A stretch of 64,000 nt of DNA. Source: Anas platyrhynchos (Eukaryota; Chordata; Aves; Anseriformes; Anatidae). A program made the position numbers and the translations under genes. Positions within the stretch are counted from its first letter, which is position 1; every line of letters starts with the position of its first letter. Below, piece after piece: positions 13,790 through 24,823 of this stretch. The notes under the pieces were generated by a model. That model had not been told where the DNA came from. It searched no databases and saw only the letters and a program-made list of their open reading frames with translations. The DNA lies in NCBI RefSeq assembly GCF_047663525.1, contig NC_092597.1, positions 18,126,501 through 18,190,500 of the forward strand, given 5' to 3'.

Positions 13790-14330
13790 GGGCCAGGGAG
13801 GTGAGTGCTGTACGTGGCTCTGGTGAGGCTGCACCTTGAGTGCTGCGTTCAGCTTTGGGCCCTGCACTACAAGAAGGACATGGAGACCCTGGAGCATGTC
13901 CAAAAGCTGGTGAAGGGCCTGGAGCACAAGTCCTGGGGGGAGCGGCTGAGGGCACTGGGGGTGTTTGGTCTGGAGGAGGCTCAGGGCAGACCTCACTGCT
14001 CTGTGCAACCACCTGAAAGGAGGCTGTGGGGAGCTGGGGTCGGCCTCTCCTCACAGATAACTCATGACAGGGCTGAGGGAATGGCCTCAGGTTGTGCCAG
14101 GGGAGGTTCAGGCTGGAAACGAGGCGACATTTCTGTCAGAAAGAGCAGCCAGGTGTTGGGACGGGTTGTGCAGGGAGGTGGTGGAGTCACCATCCCTGGG
14201 GGTGTTGAAGGAGAGGCTGGACGTGGTGCTTGGGGACACGGCTTGGTGGTGACACTGGTGCTGGGCACGGCTGCACCAGGTGCCCTTGGCGGTCTCCTCC
14301 AACCCCAGCGCCTCCAGGATTCTCAGGGAC
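13790..14330 (+). mobile_element. CR1 LINE fragment, 3' end, beside the KLHL25 promoter
   Basis: Strong block-by-block match to the CR1 3' end, in the same orientation as KLHL25. Recognisable blocks are GTGAGGCTGCACCTTGAGTG near 13823, TTCAGCTTTGGGCCCTGCAC near 13849, an AAGAAGGACATGGAGACCCT block near 13870, GGAGCGGCTGAGGGCACTGG near 13939, ACCTGAAAGGAGGCTGTGG near 14011, GTGGTGGAGTCACCATCCCT near 14179, and GGTCTCCTCCAACC near 14291. The fragment is 5'-truncated and its octamer terminus is decayed to GATTCTCAGGG. Open frames crossing it are by-products of GC-rich repeat sequence and should not be called genes. Confidence 0.9.
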
Positions 14331-14508
14331 CAACCCCTCATCCCCCCGCACTCCCACAGCGCCCCCCACAGCGGGCGGGCGTTAGGACCCATCCCACAGC
14401 CTCCCTCCCTCCCCCCGCCCCTCCCCGCCGTGCTCCCCCCTCATTGGCCGCGCCCCCGCCCTTCCACCCTCCCCTTTCCCTCCCCGCCGCTCCCCGAGGC
14501 CCCGCCCT

Positions 14509-14520
14509 CCAATGACGTCA
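14509..14520 (+). promoter_or_regulatory. CCAAT box fused to a palindromic CRE (TGACGTCA)
   Basis: The full eight-base cAMP response element TGACGTCA (14513-14520) shares its first T with a CCAAT box (14509-14513). Such full palindromes in CpG islands are typical targets of CREB/ATF family factors, and CCAAT is the NF-Y site. A second NF-Y-type ATTGG lies 19 bases further on. Binding is inferred, not shown. Confidence 0.7.
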
Positions 14521-14579
14521 GGGGCAGGGCGCCACCTGATTGGCTGCGGGCGCGGCGGCGGCCCCGCCCCCGGGCCGCA

Positions 14580-14726
14580 CGGTTCCGCGGGGGCGCGCGG
14601 GCGGGGGCGGGAGGAGGAGGAGGAGGAGGAGGAGGAAGGCTGCGGGGCAGCGCGGCCACGCGTGGGCCGGGAGCGGCCCCGGGGTGTCCGCTCACCCTAG
14701 GGGCTGCGGGACGCCGGGAGCAGGCG
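14580..14726 (+). other. KLHL25: Candidate non-coding exon 1 of KLHL25
   Basis: KLHL25's coding exon begins 17 bases before its ATG at a splice acceptor, so a 5' UTR exon must exist. Within the CpG island, GCG|GTGAGC at 14726/14727 is a plausible donor just after the (GGA)n tract and a GC-rich leader. The 5' boundary is unknown; the value given is only the start of the region below the CCAAT/GC boxes. Another donor in the island cannot be excluded. Confidence 0.35.
14609..14637 (+). repeat. (GGA)n trinucleotide repeat in the CpG island
   Basis: About nine GGA units between GC-rich flanks, probably within the transcribed leader of KLHL25. Purine-only GGA runs can stack into G-tetrad structures and act as binding sites for SR-type proteins if transcribed. 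Confidence 0.85.
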
Positions 14727-14770
14727 GTGAGCTGAGCCGCGGGAGCGCGCGTGGGCTCGGAGGAGTGCGG

Positions 14771-14837
14771 GTAGGGGATGGGAGGAAGCAAAAAGACCCC
14801 AAAAAGACCCCAAAATAGACCCAAAATAGACCCAAAA
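14771..14837 (+). repeat. Short imperfect tandem repeat, unit about 11-12 nt
   Basis: Four to five imperfect copies of a unit like AGACCCCAAAA or TAGACCCAAAA follow each other directly downstream of the candidate exon 1 donor. Nothing else is recognisable in it. Confidence 0.8.
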
Positions 14838-14972
14838 GCCTCAAACCGGCATCAGGGTCTCGAGTGGGGAGCCGCGGGGCGCCGCATTCCCTGCGGGCAT
14901 CGCCGTGGGGCTCCGCGGGGCTGCAGTGCCCCCGCCCCGCGCTGCCCCGCAGCCCCCCGGCACCCCAAAAAC

Positions 14973-14997
14973 GGGTTTGGGGCGGGTTTGGGGCGGG
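14973..14997 (+). other. G-quadruplex-forming motif
   Basis: Five G-runs in 25 bases (GGG, GGGG, GGG, GGGG, GGG) separated by alternating TTT and C linkers of 3, 1, 3 and 1 bases. This satisfies the standard G3+N1-7 definition of an intramolecular quadruplex on the + strand. It lies inside the CpG island, downstream of the candidate donor, so it would be in intron 1. Confidence 0.8.
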
Positions 14998-15167
14998 TTC
15001 CGCGGCGCTGTGCCCCGCTGCATCCCATCCCCGCTGCCTTGGGGGGGTTAGGGCAGCGCGAGGGGCTCCTGGAGGCGTTCTGCTGCCCCCAGCCTCCCTG
15101 CCCCAAACCGTCCCCACCGGCAGCCCGGACCGCGGTCACCCTACAGATGGTCACCCTACAGATACCC

Positions 15168-15175
15168 TATAAATA
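15168..15175 (+). promoter_or_regulatory. TATA-box-like motif TATAAATA downstream of the CpG island
   Basis: TATAAATA follows two direct copies of GGTCACCCTACAGAT (15134-15163). About 25-35 bases on is 'gcagcgagcatctctg', where a start site would be expected. It could mark an alternative, TATA-dependent start for KLHL25 or a short non-coding transcript. Sequence alone cannot separate this from chance. Confidence 0.3.
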
Positions 15176-16272
15176 CGCACCCCGAGTCCCAGCGCAGCGA
15201 GCATCTCTGTAACTTTTTACGCTGCCACTTTCCTCCCTCCGCTGCCTTAGGACAATTTTTCATTCGTTTTTCGCCCACCCGCTGTGTGTGCCTGCTGCTG
15301 GCCAGCCCCTGCCCCTAACCCCACTGTGCTCCCCATCCCTGCTCAGGTCCCATACTGGTGTCCCACATCTCCAGGGGCTCAGGCACCGCTTATTTCCCCT
15401 CCCCATCTCTTCTTGCCCTTCTTTAGGGATGTGGGACCTTTCCTAGGGCCTCGCCGATTGCCGTGCCCTGCTTGCTGTTTCCTATCAAACCTGACCCCAA
15501 ATCATCTTTTTGTCTCTTCTGTGGCCTCGTCCACCTGCTGGGCCTTATCTCCGCGATAAGGACGCGCCTGGCAAAGAGGCAGAGGTGGAGGTTTGCGACG
15601 GGAAGGTGTGGGCGCAGGGCTCCCGGGACTAAAACCAGAGGGGAATTTGCTGCAGAAGCAAATCAGGAGCGCCTCGAGGTAGGCAGGAGGCTGTAAACAA
15701 CCTCAGCGTTGGGGAACCCAAACTTCCTGCCCCTTTTTTTGTCCTTTTTCTCCGGTATGTGGCAATTGCTGTGCCAGGTCCTCCTGCCTCATCATGAAAC
15801 GTGTCCCATGGTAGGTCCCCACGCTGCGTTTGGGGCAGGTGTGGGTAATGCAGGCAGCGTGACCGGGCTCCTGATGTGGTTTGGGAGAGGCGATGAGGCC
15901 AGCTGGGAACCTCTGGACGGCAGGAGGGAGACAGATGAAATTTATGAGGGCAGGCAGCTTGGGAACAGGGCGATGCTGCCTGACACCTCCAAATGTGTTA
16001 AAATGAACGTGGGGTGGTGCACGAGGTGGTCCCTCCAGGGCTGGAGCAGTGCCGGGCAGGGGCAGGAAGGGAGCGTGTGGCTGTCGGTCTGGATGTATTA
16101 ACGGGTGAGTTACGGTGCCTATTTTGTCCCTACAGTGGTAACCACAGTCTGCAGGAGCTCAGGTCCTCCTCCTTCGCAGCCAGGCTTTAGGCAGTGTTAG
16201 GAGGTAGGTTTTGGGAGTGATGGGGTGAGGACAGAGTGTGTGGGGCAGTTCTAGGGAGGGAGGCACGGGGCT

Positions 16273-16344
16273 GTGGAGCAGGGAAATGGGCACAGGGTGG
16301 TTGAGCAGGGAGGTGGGCACAAGGTGGTGGAGCAGGGACTGCAG
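16273..16344 (+). repeat. Minisatellite, unit 24-27 nt, about 2.7 copies
   Basis: Consecutive copies begin at 16273, 16297 and 16324. They share GTGG(T)-GAGCAGGGA-GGGCACA blocks and differ by a few substitutions and a 3-base length change. It is G-rich on the + strand. Confidence 0.8.
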
Positions 16345-19300
16345 AGCCATCCTGGGACATCTGCAGTGGGCACTGGGGGTCTGGAGGGAGCGTGTGGGGA
16401 GCAGCAGTGTCAGCAGGTGAAGCGAGGAGTAGCCGTGCTCCGGTCTTCTATCGACTGCAGGGGATGAAGCTGGCGTTGCATAAAACGCTGGCTGCAGGAG
16501 CTCGGCCAGGATGCATTGAGCTGTAACGAGTCTCCCCGAGTGCCTGGGCTGACCTTTAGCCACCACCATCACGTCAGCCTTTCTTTATCGACTTCATATC
16601 CCCGCAGTGACCATTAGCATCACTTCAGCCAGAGGGGGCTGCTCGGTCTTCCCCCACGTCACTCGAGCCTGGGAATGCTGCTTGTCCTGTAGCTGCTGCC
16701 TGCTTGCTGGCCATCAGACTTTGCAGAGACTACCAGTTTCAAATGACAGCCTGCCAGATTGTGGTGAGGCAAGTTTATTACTGTAGCAGGCTGCCAGTCC
16801 TTCTGGTTTGCCTGTGATGCGTGCACAGATGCCTGGGACAGGCTGGCTTGCTGCAGCGCTCCCATTCAGCTCCGGGATGTGGAAGCTGAGTACATGCTTG
16901 GATGCTGTTAGTACTGAAATTAAAACATCAGAGATGGGTGTCACCTTTGTTCCTTCTGTCCAGAGCCAGAGGGCGATGAGCAATGCCCTGTTTGCAGCCT
17001 CACACCCTTTAGTATCACCTGTCAGTGGTTTGCAAGCCGGCTTTGTGCCCACCAGCATCAGCAGCTGATCAGTTACGTGAGGGTCTCCCACCTCCAGCAT
17101 CGCGTGGCGTATCGAGCTCCAGCCAGAGCTGCAGGTGAACTCCTGCACCCTGAACCTGGCTGCTGCACCGAGATCTGCCTGGCGGAGGAGCAGGGAAGAT
17201 GAAACAAACAGCAGGTTACCTGGCTGGGCACAGAACCCAGCTCCTGCCCTGGCAGCGGGGAGACAGACCTGCTTGGTGTGAGGGTAGGTGGCGTGGCCGA
17301 CGGTTCCTCTGGCTGGCTGAGCCAGCAGCATTGCCAGCCTCGGCGCTGGGAGCTGGGCACAGCCTGCAGAGAGGGGCTGGGAACGTGCTCTCTGCAGCTC
17401 CAGTGGTTGTTCTGGCATTAATTTGGCACGCACCGCATCTCATCCTATAAACTCTCCCTGGGAAGTGGCGTGTGGTTCTGCTTGTCTGTGTTTGAAGTAC
17501 TGAAGGCCTTTTCCCTGTGCAGCGCATGGGCAAGCTGCCTTGCTTGAAAAGGGGCTTTCTCCTGCTCACATGGGGCTGGGGTAGATGCTGCAATCAAGTC
17601 GATTGTCTCCATTTTGGAGCCTTTTTGGGGCATAATATGGGAGACGGGACTGAAAACTTGCCTCCTCTGCAGCCCTGCATTCATTTTGCGAAACGACTGT
17701 GATTGATCTAGCAGAAGGGAATTCATTCACCAGCGGAGCTGGAGGGCAGGCGGGGAGGACAAAACCCCACAGCAGCCTCTGAAATGAATCACGGGCTCTG
17801 AAAGGATCCACTGGGGTTAAGGCGTAGCAATGAAAAGCTATTGTCTGGAGCCTGAACTGTGGCTAAAAGCATTATTTATCCCGATTTGGATAGTGGTTGT
17901 AGGAGGGTGTGGTATTCCCAGGGACTGCAAAGCCAGTGAGCTTAGTGGTGAACGTGAACTTTATTTGATTGCCTCACAGGTAGCTTAAGAAGATTTATGG
18001 AGTAACTCGGTTGTGGAGTAGCAAGTCCAATACCTGGTTTGCAAATAAAACTGCATTTGTTGCACATAAAGCAAGTTTCCTACACATATTTGTATTTTGA
18101 TTGGAATTTGATCTCCCTGGGCTCTTGATAGTTTGTCTCTTGTAGGTTTTGGGCACTGCTGCCCCTTTTACCAGTGCTTTTGCAGGATAGAACAAGAACC
18201 TCACTAATTGGTCCAGCTTGCAAGTACTGGCTTTGATTTTTATGGGAAGTGGCATTCAGTAGATTCTTGTGGTGACTTTGGGCTCAGAGTGGAGCATAGG
18301 TTTAAAGGGAGAGATGGTGAGTGGGGAATGGGATATGAAACGGCGATGGACAGACCAAGTTCCTGAGTTTGGATTTGCTTTAGTAAGCACGCTGACGTTC
18401 AGATACGTGCCCGGACCTTCTCCAGACAATCTGATCTCCTGGAGCCTACAGAATTGGCCTTGGAAAACCTCCCAGTTTCTGCCTGAGCCAACAGAAGGAG
18501 CCTTTCACATGGTCTCTCTGTTTTCTGTCTAGGATGCGCGGGCCAGACTAGAAAGTGAGAAAATGAGAAGAAACGATAAAGAGGCCTCCCCTTCTTCAAG
18601 GCTGGGGCAGGATCTGAAATCCTGCTTTTGGGGGCTGGGACGTGGATAACTATCTTTCCTTTGCGGATATGATGAAACAACGAGAGTTTGTCAGGGAGGC
18701 CAAATCCAGCTTTGCTGCCCCTGATTCACGGCAGGGTTACGTTGCCTGAATTCCAGGGTGAGAAATCACGGTCGCATCTTTGCTGCATTAGTCATCCTGC
18801 AGAGGAGAACGAATTTGACTGACACGGGCAAACCACGAAATTCGCAGGCGTCGCTGGAGACGAAGCCTCCTTTATTAGAGAGCAGAGCCTGCACGCAAGC
18901 ACCGCCGAGGTGAGGGCAGAGCAGAGGAGGCTTCCCGGAGGAGATGCGGGGAAGCTCCTTGGCTGCCCACCTGGCTGCAGCCCAGGCACCGCGCTCCCCG
19001 AACACAGCATTACGCTAAATGCCAGCTGCTATTTTTATTCCTTTCATCTCAAGCCCTCTTTGCAGAGGGGCATTATTAGCATCGAGCATTTCTAGCAGCT
19101 CCGAGCTGTTTACCTGATAGGCCACCGTGTTTTGCAGGGACATGAAACGCATCCGAAAAAGCTCTTCAGATTTGTTCCTTCCCCTTTCTTGTTTCCTACC
19201 TCCGTTCCCCGCTTATCTTTTAATTTCTTCTGTGTTTCTATTTTTTTTTTCCTGCTTTTGAAACTCAAGCTGTGTCCCTGAGTACGTGATGAAAGCCTGC

Positions 19301-22226
19301 ATGTGTTGGAGTCTCCTTCTGCTCAAACATTTTGACAGAGCCTCCACCCAGCGATTGCTTTCCGTGCTTCTGAAACACGGCTGGACTGGGGGGTGTGTTC
19401 GGCAGTGCATTGCCACACCGCTCTTTGTCCTAAGCAGCTTTGCAAGGAGCTCTCCCCCACCAAGATGAAACCGCAGGCGGCTTCTTACATTTCTAGGTTG
19501 CAACTCTTAGAGTAAAAAAGGGGAATCAGCTCTCCTGCAGCAGTAATTTTGTCCTGAGCTGGAGCTGAGCAGCAGGCGTTGCAGTTTGTGAAGGCATTGG
19601 AAATGCACGAATATTCAGGACAAGAGCACAGGCAATTTACTAGTAAGTCAAGAATTTATTTCCCTGCAGAAGTGGAACTTTGTCTGAATTTGAGATGGCA
19701 TTTCACCCCAGAGGGCTGATATTGTGAAATCGGAGGGGAAAAAATGAATCTTAAGGCTGCCACCCTGCAAAATCAACCACAACACCCTTGGCTCATTAAG
19801 GAGAGTGCAAGCCGGCGTCGTATTGATTTATTGTATGTGCAGGCAGCCAAACTTCCCCTCTCCTCCTGCACAATCTCCAGATCTGTGAAGTCACCTGGAT
19901 GGGTGAAAGAGTAAGGCTCAGATCACAAGGATATTGAAAGTCTTCTCGTGCGATGGTGTGTTTGTGTTGTGTCCCAGCCTGGTGCCCACAGAGGGGTGAT
20001 GGCTCCTGTCCTGGTTGCTCTGAATTCAGAGTATCTGCTGGCAGCCGTGTGGCCGGAAAAATGAAAGCAGCCAAAACGAGCTTGAGTAAATCAAAAAAGG
20101 AAATGATGAAAGCTCTGATCTCAAATTTGCACGGGTAGCATTTAAATCCTACTGCAAGTCCCCAGCACGGCGTGCACACCAGCTCGTGCTAAATCCCAGT
20201 ACTCTGAAGAAACAGAGCCTCGTGGCAGGGAGGCAGCTCTCCAGCCTCTGCCGCTGCCCAGGGAGTTTCTTCCAAGTCTCCTGAAGGGAGCCAGCTGGGA
20301 ACTCTACTGCTTATTTATTTACTTATTTACTGCTTTAAATAGTTGATGGTTGAGCAAGGCAAAAAGGAAATGTGTTCTGCCTGCTGCTTCTCTGAAAGTC
20401 TGCTCGGCAAACAAAAAGCCAGCCTCGGTTCATGGGATTTGGGCTCTTTGTTGGTGTTTAGCCAACCTTTACGGTCCTGAGACTGTAGTTCTCCCCTTCT
20501 AAGCAGAAATGATTCTTGAATCCCCGAAGTCCCTCTGGGGACTTACTCTTTCTCAAATATTGTCTGTTTAAAGGGAAGCAGCATCTCAGCTGGGTGACTT
20601 GGGAAGAGATGCAGCCCCTGCTGGTCCAGCCCAGATGAAGAACCGAGTCAGCTCACAAGGTGCAGACAGCTTGGCCAAAGCAGCTGGGGATCCCCTGCTG
20701 ATAGGGAAATGAAGTGGAGATCTGTGGCACTCTGCTGGTTTAGGATGGAGGGTGGAACCCCACGCCTGGCTAAATATAGGTCGTATATCAGTAGTGCTCC
20801 TGGGCTCTCTTCTCGTATGCAGATCTTCTGTGGTTGGAAACCAGGGGCTGATACAGCTTGGAAGTATCCAATTTCTAAGTGCTGCTTGGATTTTTCAAGA
20901 GATAAGAGTGTTTCCCAAGGATCTCCTCAGTTACCAGCACCAGCTCCTCGACACGGTGACCCACCAGCCTCAGGGACGGCCGCCTGCTGCTGCAGAGGTT
21001 TGCAGGAGCCGAGAAGTGCTCGGGCAGAACTGTGCCCATTGCTCGAGCAGGGACTTTGGCCAGCTCTGAGGTTTTGTTTTCCCACCGTGTTTTCTTTGCC
21101 AGCTTTGTCCTGTCCACAGGCTGCTGGGGATATTTTCCCCAGCATTTTCTTCCTGAGCTGAGATCAGAGGGGTCTCTTCTCCCCGATCCAGCCCCTACCC
21201 TCCTTTTGGGTTGCTGTCTACCCCGTGTGGGAAGGATTTCCAAAGCGCCCTTATCTTGCTCTGCTGGAAAAAAATCCTGTCTTTCCTGTATCTGCCGTAC
21301 AAAAGCTTCATACAGCCAGGGGAATATTATAGCCAGCAGACAGCAGTGGATAGCTGTCAAAAACCTGCTGCCCTGCTGCCCTCCGCCCCCCGGGAGAAGG
21401 GTTATCATCCGCCTGTGCATGCAATAAGATCCTCTAAAAGACTTCACAGCGAATATTTGTTATATAATATTTATTATATTTATTCTTTGAGATATTCCTT
21501 GTCCTGAGCAGTTCTGGTTTTTCTCTTTAACTCAGTGGCAGGGTAAGGGAAATGAGGAATACAGGAGGGGCTAAATTCTGCTCTGCACGTGTCATGGATC
21601 CAGCCTGCACATCACGGCAGGGAAGTGTTGCTCAAATTGCAGTATGCTTGTGTGCATCACAAAAAGCATAGAAGATCCTCTTAGTGCCACTGGATTTGGA
21701 AGAAACCCGCCAGCTGAACTGCGTGCCTGCAGTTTCTGTTCACCTGATAGGTGTGGAATGGTGCCAGGTTCCCTGCAGACTGCGAGATGCGCTGGGGTGT
21801 GTTTGTATGGGGGAAGGACTAACAGCTACCGCTTTCCTGCTTGTGCCCAGCTATGGTAGGATTCAAAAAGTAGGTGCTTTGTGTTGTTTGCCCTCAAAAC
21901 AACTTCGTTTTGAAAGCTGCTGAAAAAATAGGAGCAAGCCTTGCTGGTGAGATGGCCGCACACCTGAGCTGGGAGGCTGCTTGCGTGGCGGTTTGTTGGT
22001 GACCAGTGGCAGCCAGTGCCACCACCCAGCTCCAGGAGAGGCCAACTGGAGCGGCTGTACTGGGGACCAGTTGATGCTTGCACTGGGACACAGTGACGTG
22101 AAGACCAGTCCTAATGGGGACCGGCCTGCAACCCAACAACTTCTGCCCTGTTCATTACCCATTGGTTAGAAATATTTCATTACCCTGGGCAAGATGTTAA
22201 ATGCTAGGTGCTTGAAGGTTGGATGG

Positions 22227-22260
22227 TTGTTGAGTTTTTTTTTTTTAATATATATATATA
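22227..22260 (+). repeat. T tract followed by (TA)n
   Basis: A run of nine or more T followed by about seven TA units, a low-complexity AT island in intron 1. Confidence 0.85.
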
Positions 22261-23865
22261 ATCACAGCAGCTCTGCTGCAGCTTTTTTACCAACATTTCT
22301 CTCTCCTAAACGACCTGCTGCTTCCATTCTGTCTAGTGGCTTTTCTAATCTTAGCGTCAGAAAAAAATATGGGGCTGCCTTCCCATAATCTTTTTGTTTG
22401 TTTCCGTAGCCGTCCTGTATAAATTGCTTATTTTTTCGGTGGATAAGCAAATCAAAGGTTAACGTTGAATACGTGACCCGAGCTGTGAGCAGAGGAAGCA
22501 GGAGTGGTGGTGGGGTGGTTTCTGAGGTGCTGGGAGTAGGAGCCTAAATCAATAGCTTTTAGCAGCCTCATAAATGTTTCATTTGTATTCCTCAGTGCAG
22601 CGTTGCAGAGCTTTGATGCAGGAATCCGTACAGCCTCTTAAATCAGCGTTATCCCTGGGCTGGGTGTGGGTGCTGGACACCATTTCCTCGGGATGCGCTT
22701 CGGAGTGCTCCTCGGCTGCTCGGTGACAGCGTTTTCCTTCCTGTCGGGGCCTTTTCCTTCCTGTTTTGGAGCCCCGATTGCGCACAGCCTCCCATCACAA
22801 ATGAGATGAGCTCGGCAGCCCCAGCTCCAAACCGCAGGGGTTTTGGTGAGGGCTGTGCACCAGCACAACGTAGATACCCCCAGCGATGCTGCTGCCCTGC
22901 CATTAGGAGCTGTGGCTGCTCAGATAAGCTCTCGTTTCTGCCCCACTTGGCATGGAGAAGCCTTTTTCTCTAGGCTCTAACATAGCCCTGAGGAATGAGG
23001 TCTCAGGGACCTCAATAATTCACAGTGGCTGGGGGAGAAAGAGAGACACCCACAAACACTTGTCCAATACAGGCTCTGGAGGACCTTGGGGTGGGTATGA
23101 AAGGCGTGAGCAGAGCGTGATTCAGGCCCTTATCTGGCCATCAGCCCCTGCTTGAGGTCATCCGTGGGCGGGTGCTGTCTCGGCGGGGTCGGTGTCGCAA
23201 GCCTCCAGCATCCCCGTGGGACTCAGCACCCTGTCTGCCCTGAGTCCCTGCGCCGACAGCCGATGGGTGCCAGGGCTCACGTCTCACCCCGAGCCTGCCT
23301 GGTGGCAGGTTGGGCATCTCCCCAGGATCCCATAGCTCAGGAGGGCAGCCTGGGTGCTCGCAGGTGAGAAAGACCCTTTAAAACTTAAGGCTTGCAAAGC
23401 AGCAAGGTTTAGATTTCCCCCAAAAAGCACCCTGCCAGCTCTGTGTGTGCCAAATTACTGATTCCTAAAGAATCAGGTGAATGGACAGACGTGCTGAAAC
23501 GCTACCAGGAAGGGTCTGACCCCACCGAGCTCTGTGACTTGTCCCTGTCTTTAGCCCAAACTCCCTTTTTAGCCAGGGAGAGCTGCTTTGGATGCAGCAC
23601 GAATGCCATCTGCTGTAGTGCCTGCCCTGGCTTTGCTCTCCCTGCTGTCATGGCGGGGCCCAGCGAGCTGCTCCGGTGTGCTTGGCTGTGCCGAACAAGC
23701 CGAGGCTTTGTGGCTGCTGTGCTGTGTCTGGCAGCTTGGCTCAGGTGCTTTGTGCATTTCACAGTCACATTTCCCTCCCCCCAGCGCATCTTTGTGCATC
23801 GAGCTTGGAAAAATCACACTGCTCATTTACATCTCAGGATTTTTGTTTGTTCACATAATTTTGGT

Positions 23866-23921
23866 GTTTTTTGTTTGTTTGTTTGGTTGTTTTTTTTCTT
23901 TTTTTTTCTTTTTTTTTCCTG
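23866..23921 (+). repeat. T-rich low-complexity tract
   Basis: TTTG and TTTC-interrupted T runs, seen from the + strand. No retroposon body is attached. Confidence 0.85.
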
Positions 23922-24806
23922 AAGGCTCATTTATCAAACCTCAGGGCGGTCGAGTTATCAACTTCAGTGCTGACTTTCTGCCCTGAGAGAGGACTGTGTG
24001 TGTTATCTGTCTGCCTACTTCAGTTACATAGGGCAAAAAATTGGGCTGGCTAAAATATTTTACAGTGAGCGACTTGAATTCTGTCATCACTACCAACTTG
24101 ATTGGTCCGAAGGCTTTTTCTTCCACAGGCATGGAGCACTTAAATGAAATAGTAGCTTATAAAAGCGTTGTGTTTCCTTCTGCCTGTCTGTTAAAAACCA
24201 TAAATTAGCCGTCTCTTTTATCCTTCTCTGTGATGTGAATCTGTACAGAAAATGTTGGAAGTCACGAGAATGTCTCGTGAGTTTTATCAACAAAAACTGC
24301 AATGAAAGGCTTTGGTAGAGGTGGTTCAGAACTTTGGGCTGGTGCCGGTAGCTAGATATTCCACAAATAAAACCAGTAGCAATTGCCTTTCCTAAAGCTG
24401 CAATAATCTTCATGGAAATCAGAAGCCAAACCTGATTTGTGCTGAGCCAAGAACAGGCTGGTGCCCTTTACCCTGGATAGACTGCTCTCCTAATGCTGTT
24501 TTCGAAGGAAAAATACTCTTCTGCGGTTTGCCAATCCCCTCGAGGGGCTGTTGAGACAATTTACCCTCGAGTTTGGGTTCTGATTGCTTCACTTTGCTGC
24601 TCCGTTGCTGAAACCAAGGAGCAGACTTCCCCCCTCGCGCCCCTGCCTTTCCTTGTACAGCCCGAGTCGCATTGCAGGAGGGTGCTGGAGGTGCAGGGGC
24701 ACCCGCTGGTGCTTCGTGTCTGAGGTCCTCTGACGGTGTAGCAGGGCTGGAGAGCAAACGTGTGTGTAAAAAAAGAATAATCCTTTATCTGCTCGTCTCT
24801 CCGCAG

Positions 24807-24823
24807 GCTGTCGAGCTGCCACC
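24807..24823 (+). promoter_or_regulatory. KLHL25: Splice acceptor, 5' UTR end and Kozak context of KLHL25
   Basis: A pyrimidine-rich tract ending in CTCTCTCCGCAG at 24806 is a strong acceptor, so transcript exon 2 starts at 24807. The 17 untranslated bases end in GCCACC directly before the ATG, an optimal Kozak sequence upstream of the start codon. This fixes the initiator at 24824. Confidence 0.85.

Larger units (their letters stand above)
14340..15080 (+). promoter_or_regulatory. KLHL25: CpG-island promoter, probably of KLHL25
   Basis: Base composition changes abruptly to very GC-rich with abundant CpG. The block contains several GC boxes (CCCCGCCCC type, for example near 14563-14571), ATTGG inverted CCAAT boxes at 14443-14447 and 14539-14543, a direct CCAAT at 14509-14513 and a CRE at 14513-14520. 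It has no TATA box at its core, as usual for broadly expressed CpG-island genes. It lies on the correct side of KLHL25, about 10 kb before its coding exon, which has a splice acceptor just before the ATG and so needs an upstream exon. Assignment to KLHL25 is inference; the island itself is seen directly. Confidence 0.75.
14727..24806 (+). other. KLHL25: Inferred intron 1 of KLHL25
   Basis: About 10 kb with no supportable coding sequence. Content is unique, moderately GC-rich DNA with a minisatellite near 16.3 kb, a T/TA tract near 22.23-22.26 kb and a T-rich tract near 23.87-23.92 kb. Long open frames on either strand (for example 16714-17433 minus, 20875-21447 minus) have no recognisable domains and no codon-usage signal. 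The right boundary is well supported by the acceptor at 24805-24806; the left boundary depends on the exon 1 call. Confidence 0.6.

Noticed and set aside
13805..14515. 236-codon + strand frame at the promoter
   Set aside because: It begins in the CR1 fragment and ends in the CpG island, so it is repeat plus GC-rich promoter sequence, not a gene. It is also not the CR1 reverse-transcriptase frame.
16714..17433. 239-codon - strand frame in KLHL25 intron 1
   Set aside because: No domain, low-complexity Ala/Leu/Pro/Ser content, no conserved splice or start context.
20875..21447. 190-codon - strand frame in KLHL25 intron 1
   Set aside because: No family resemblance; arginine- and glutamine-rich composition typical of random GC-rich frames.
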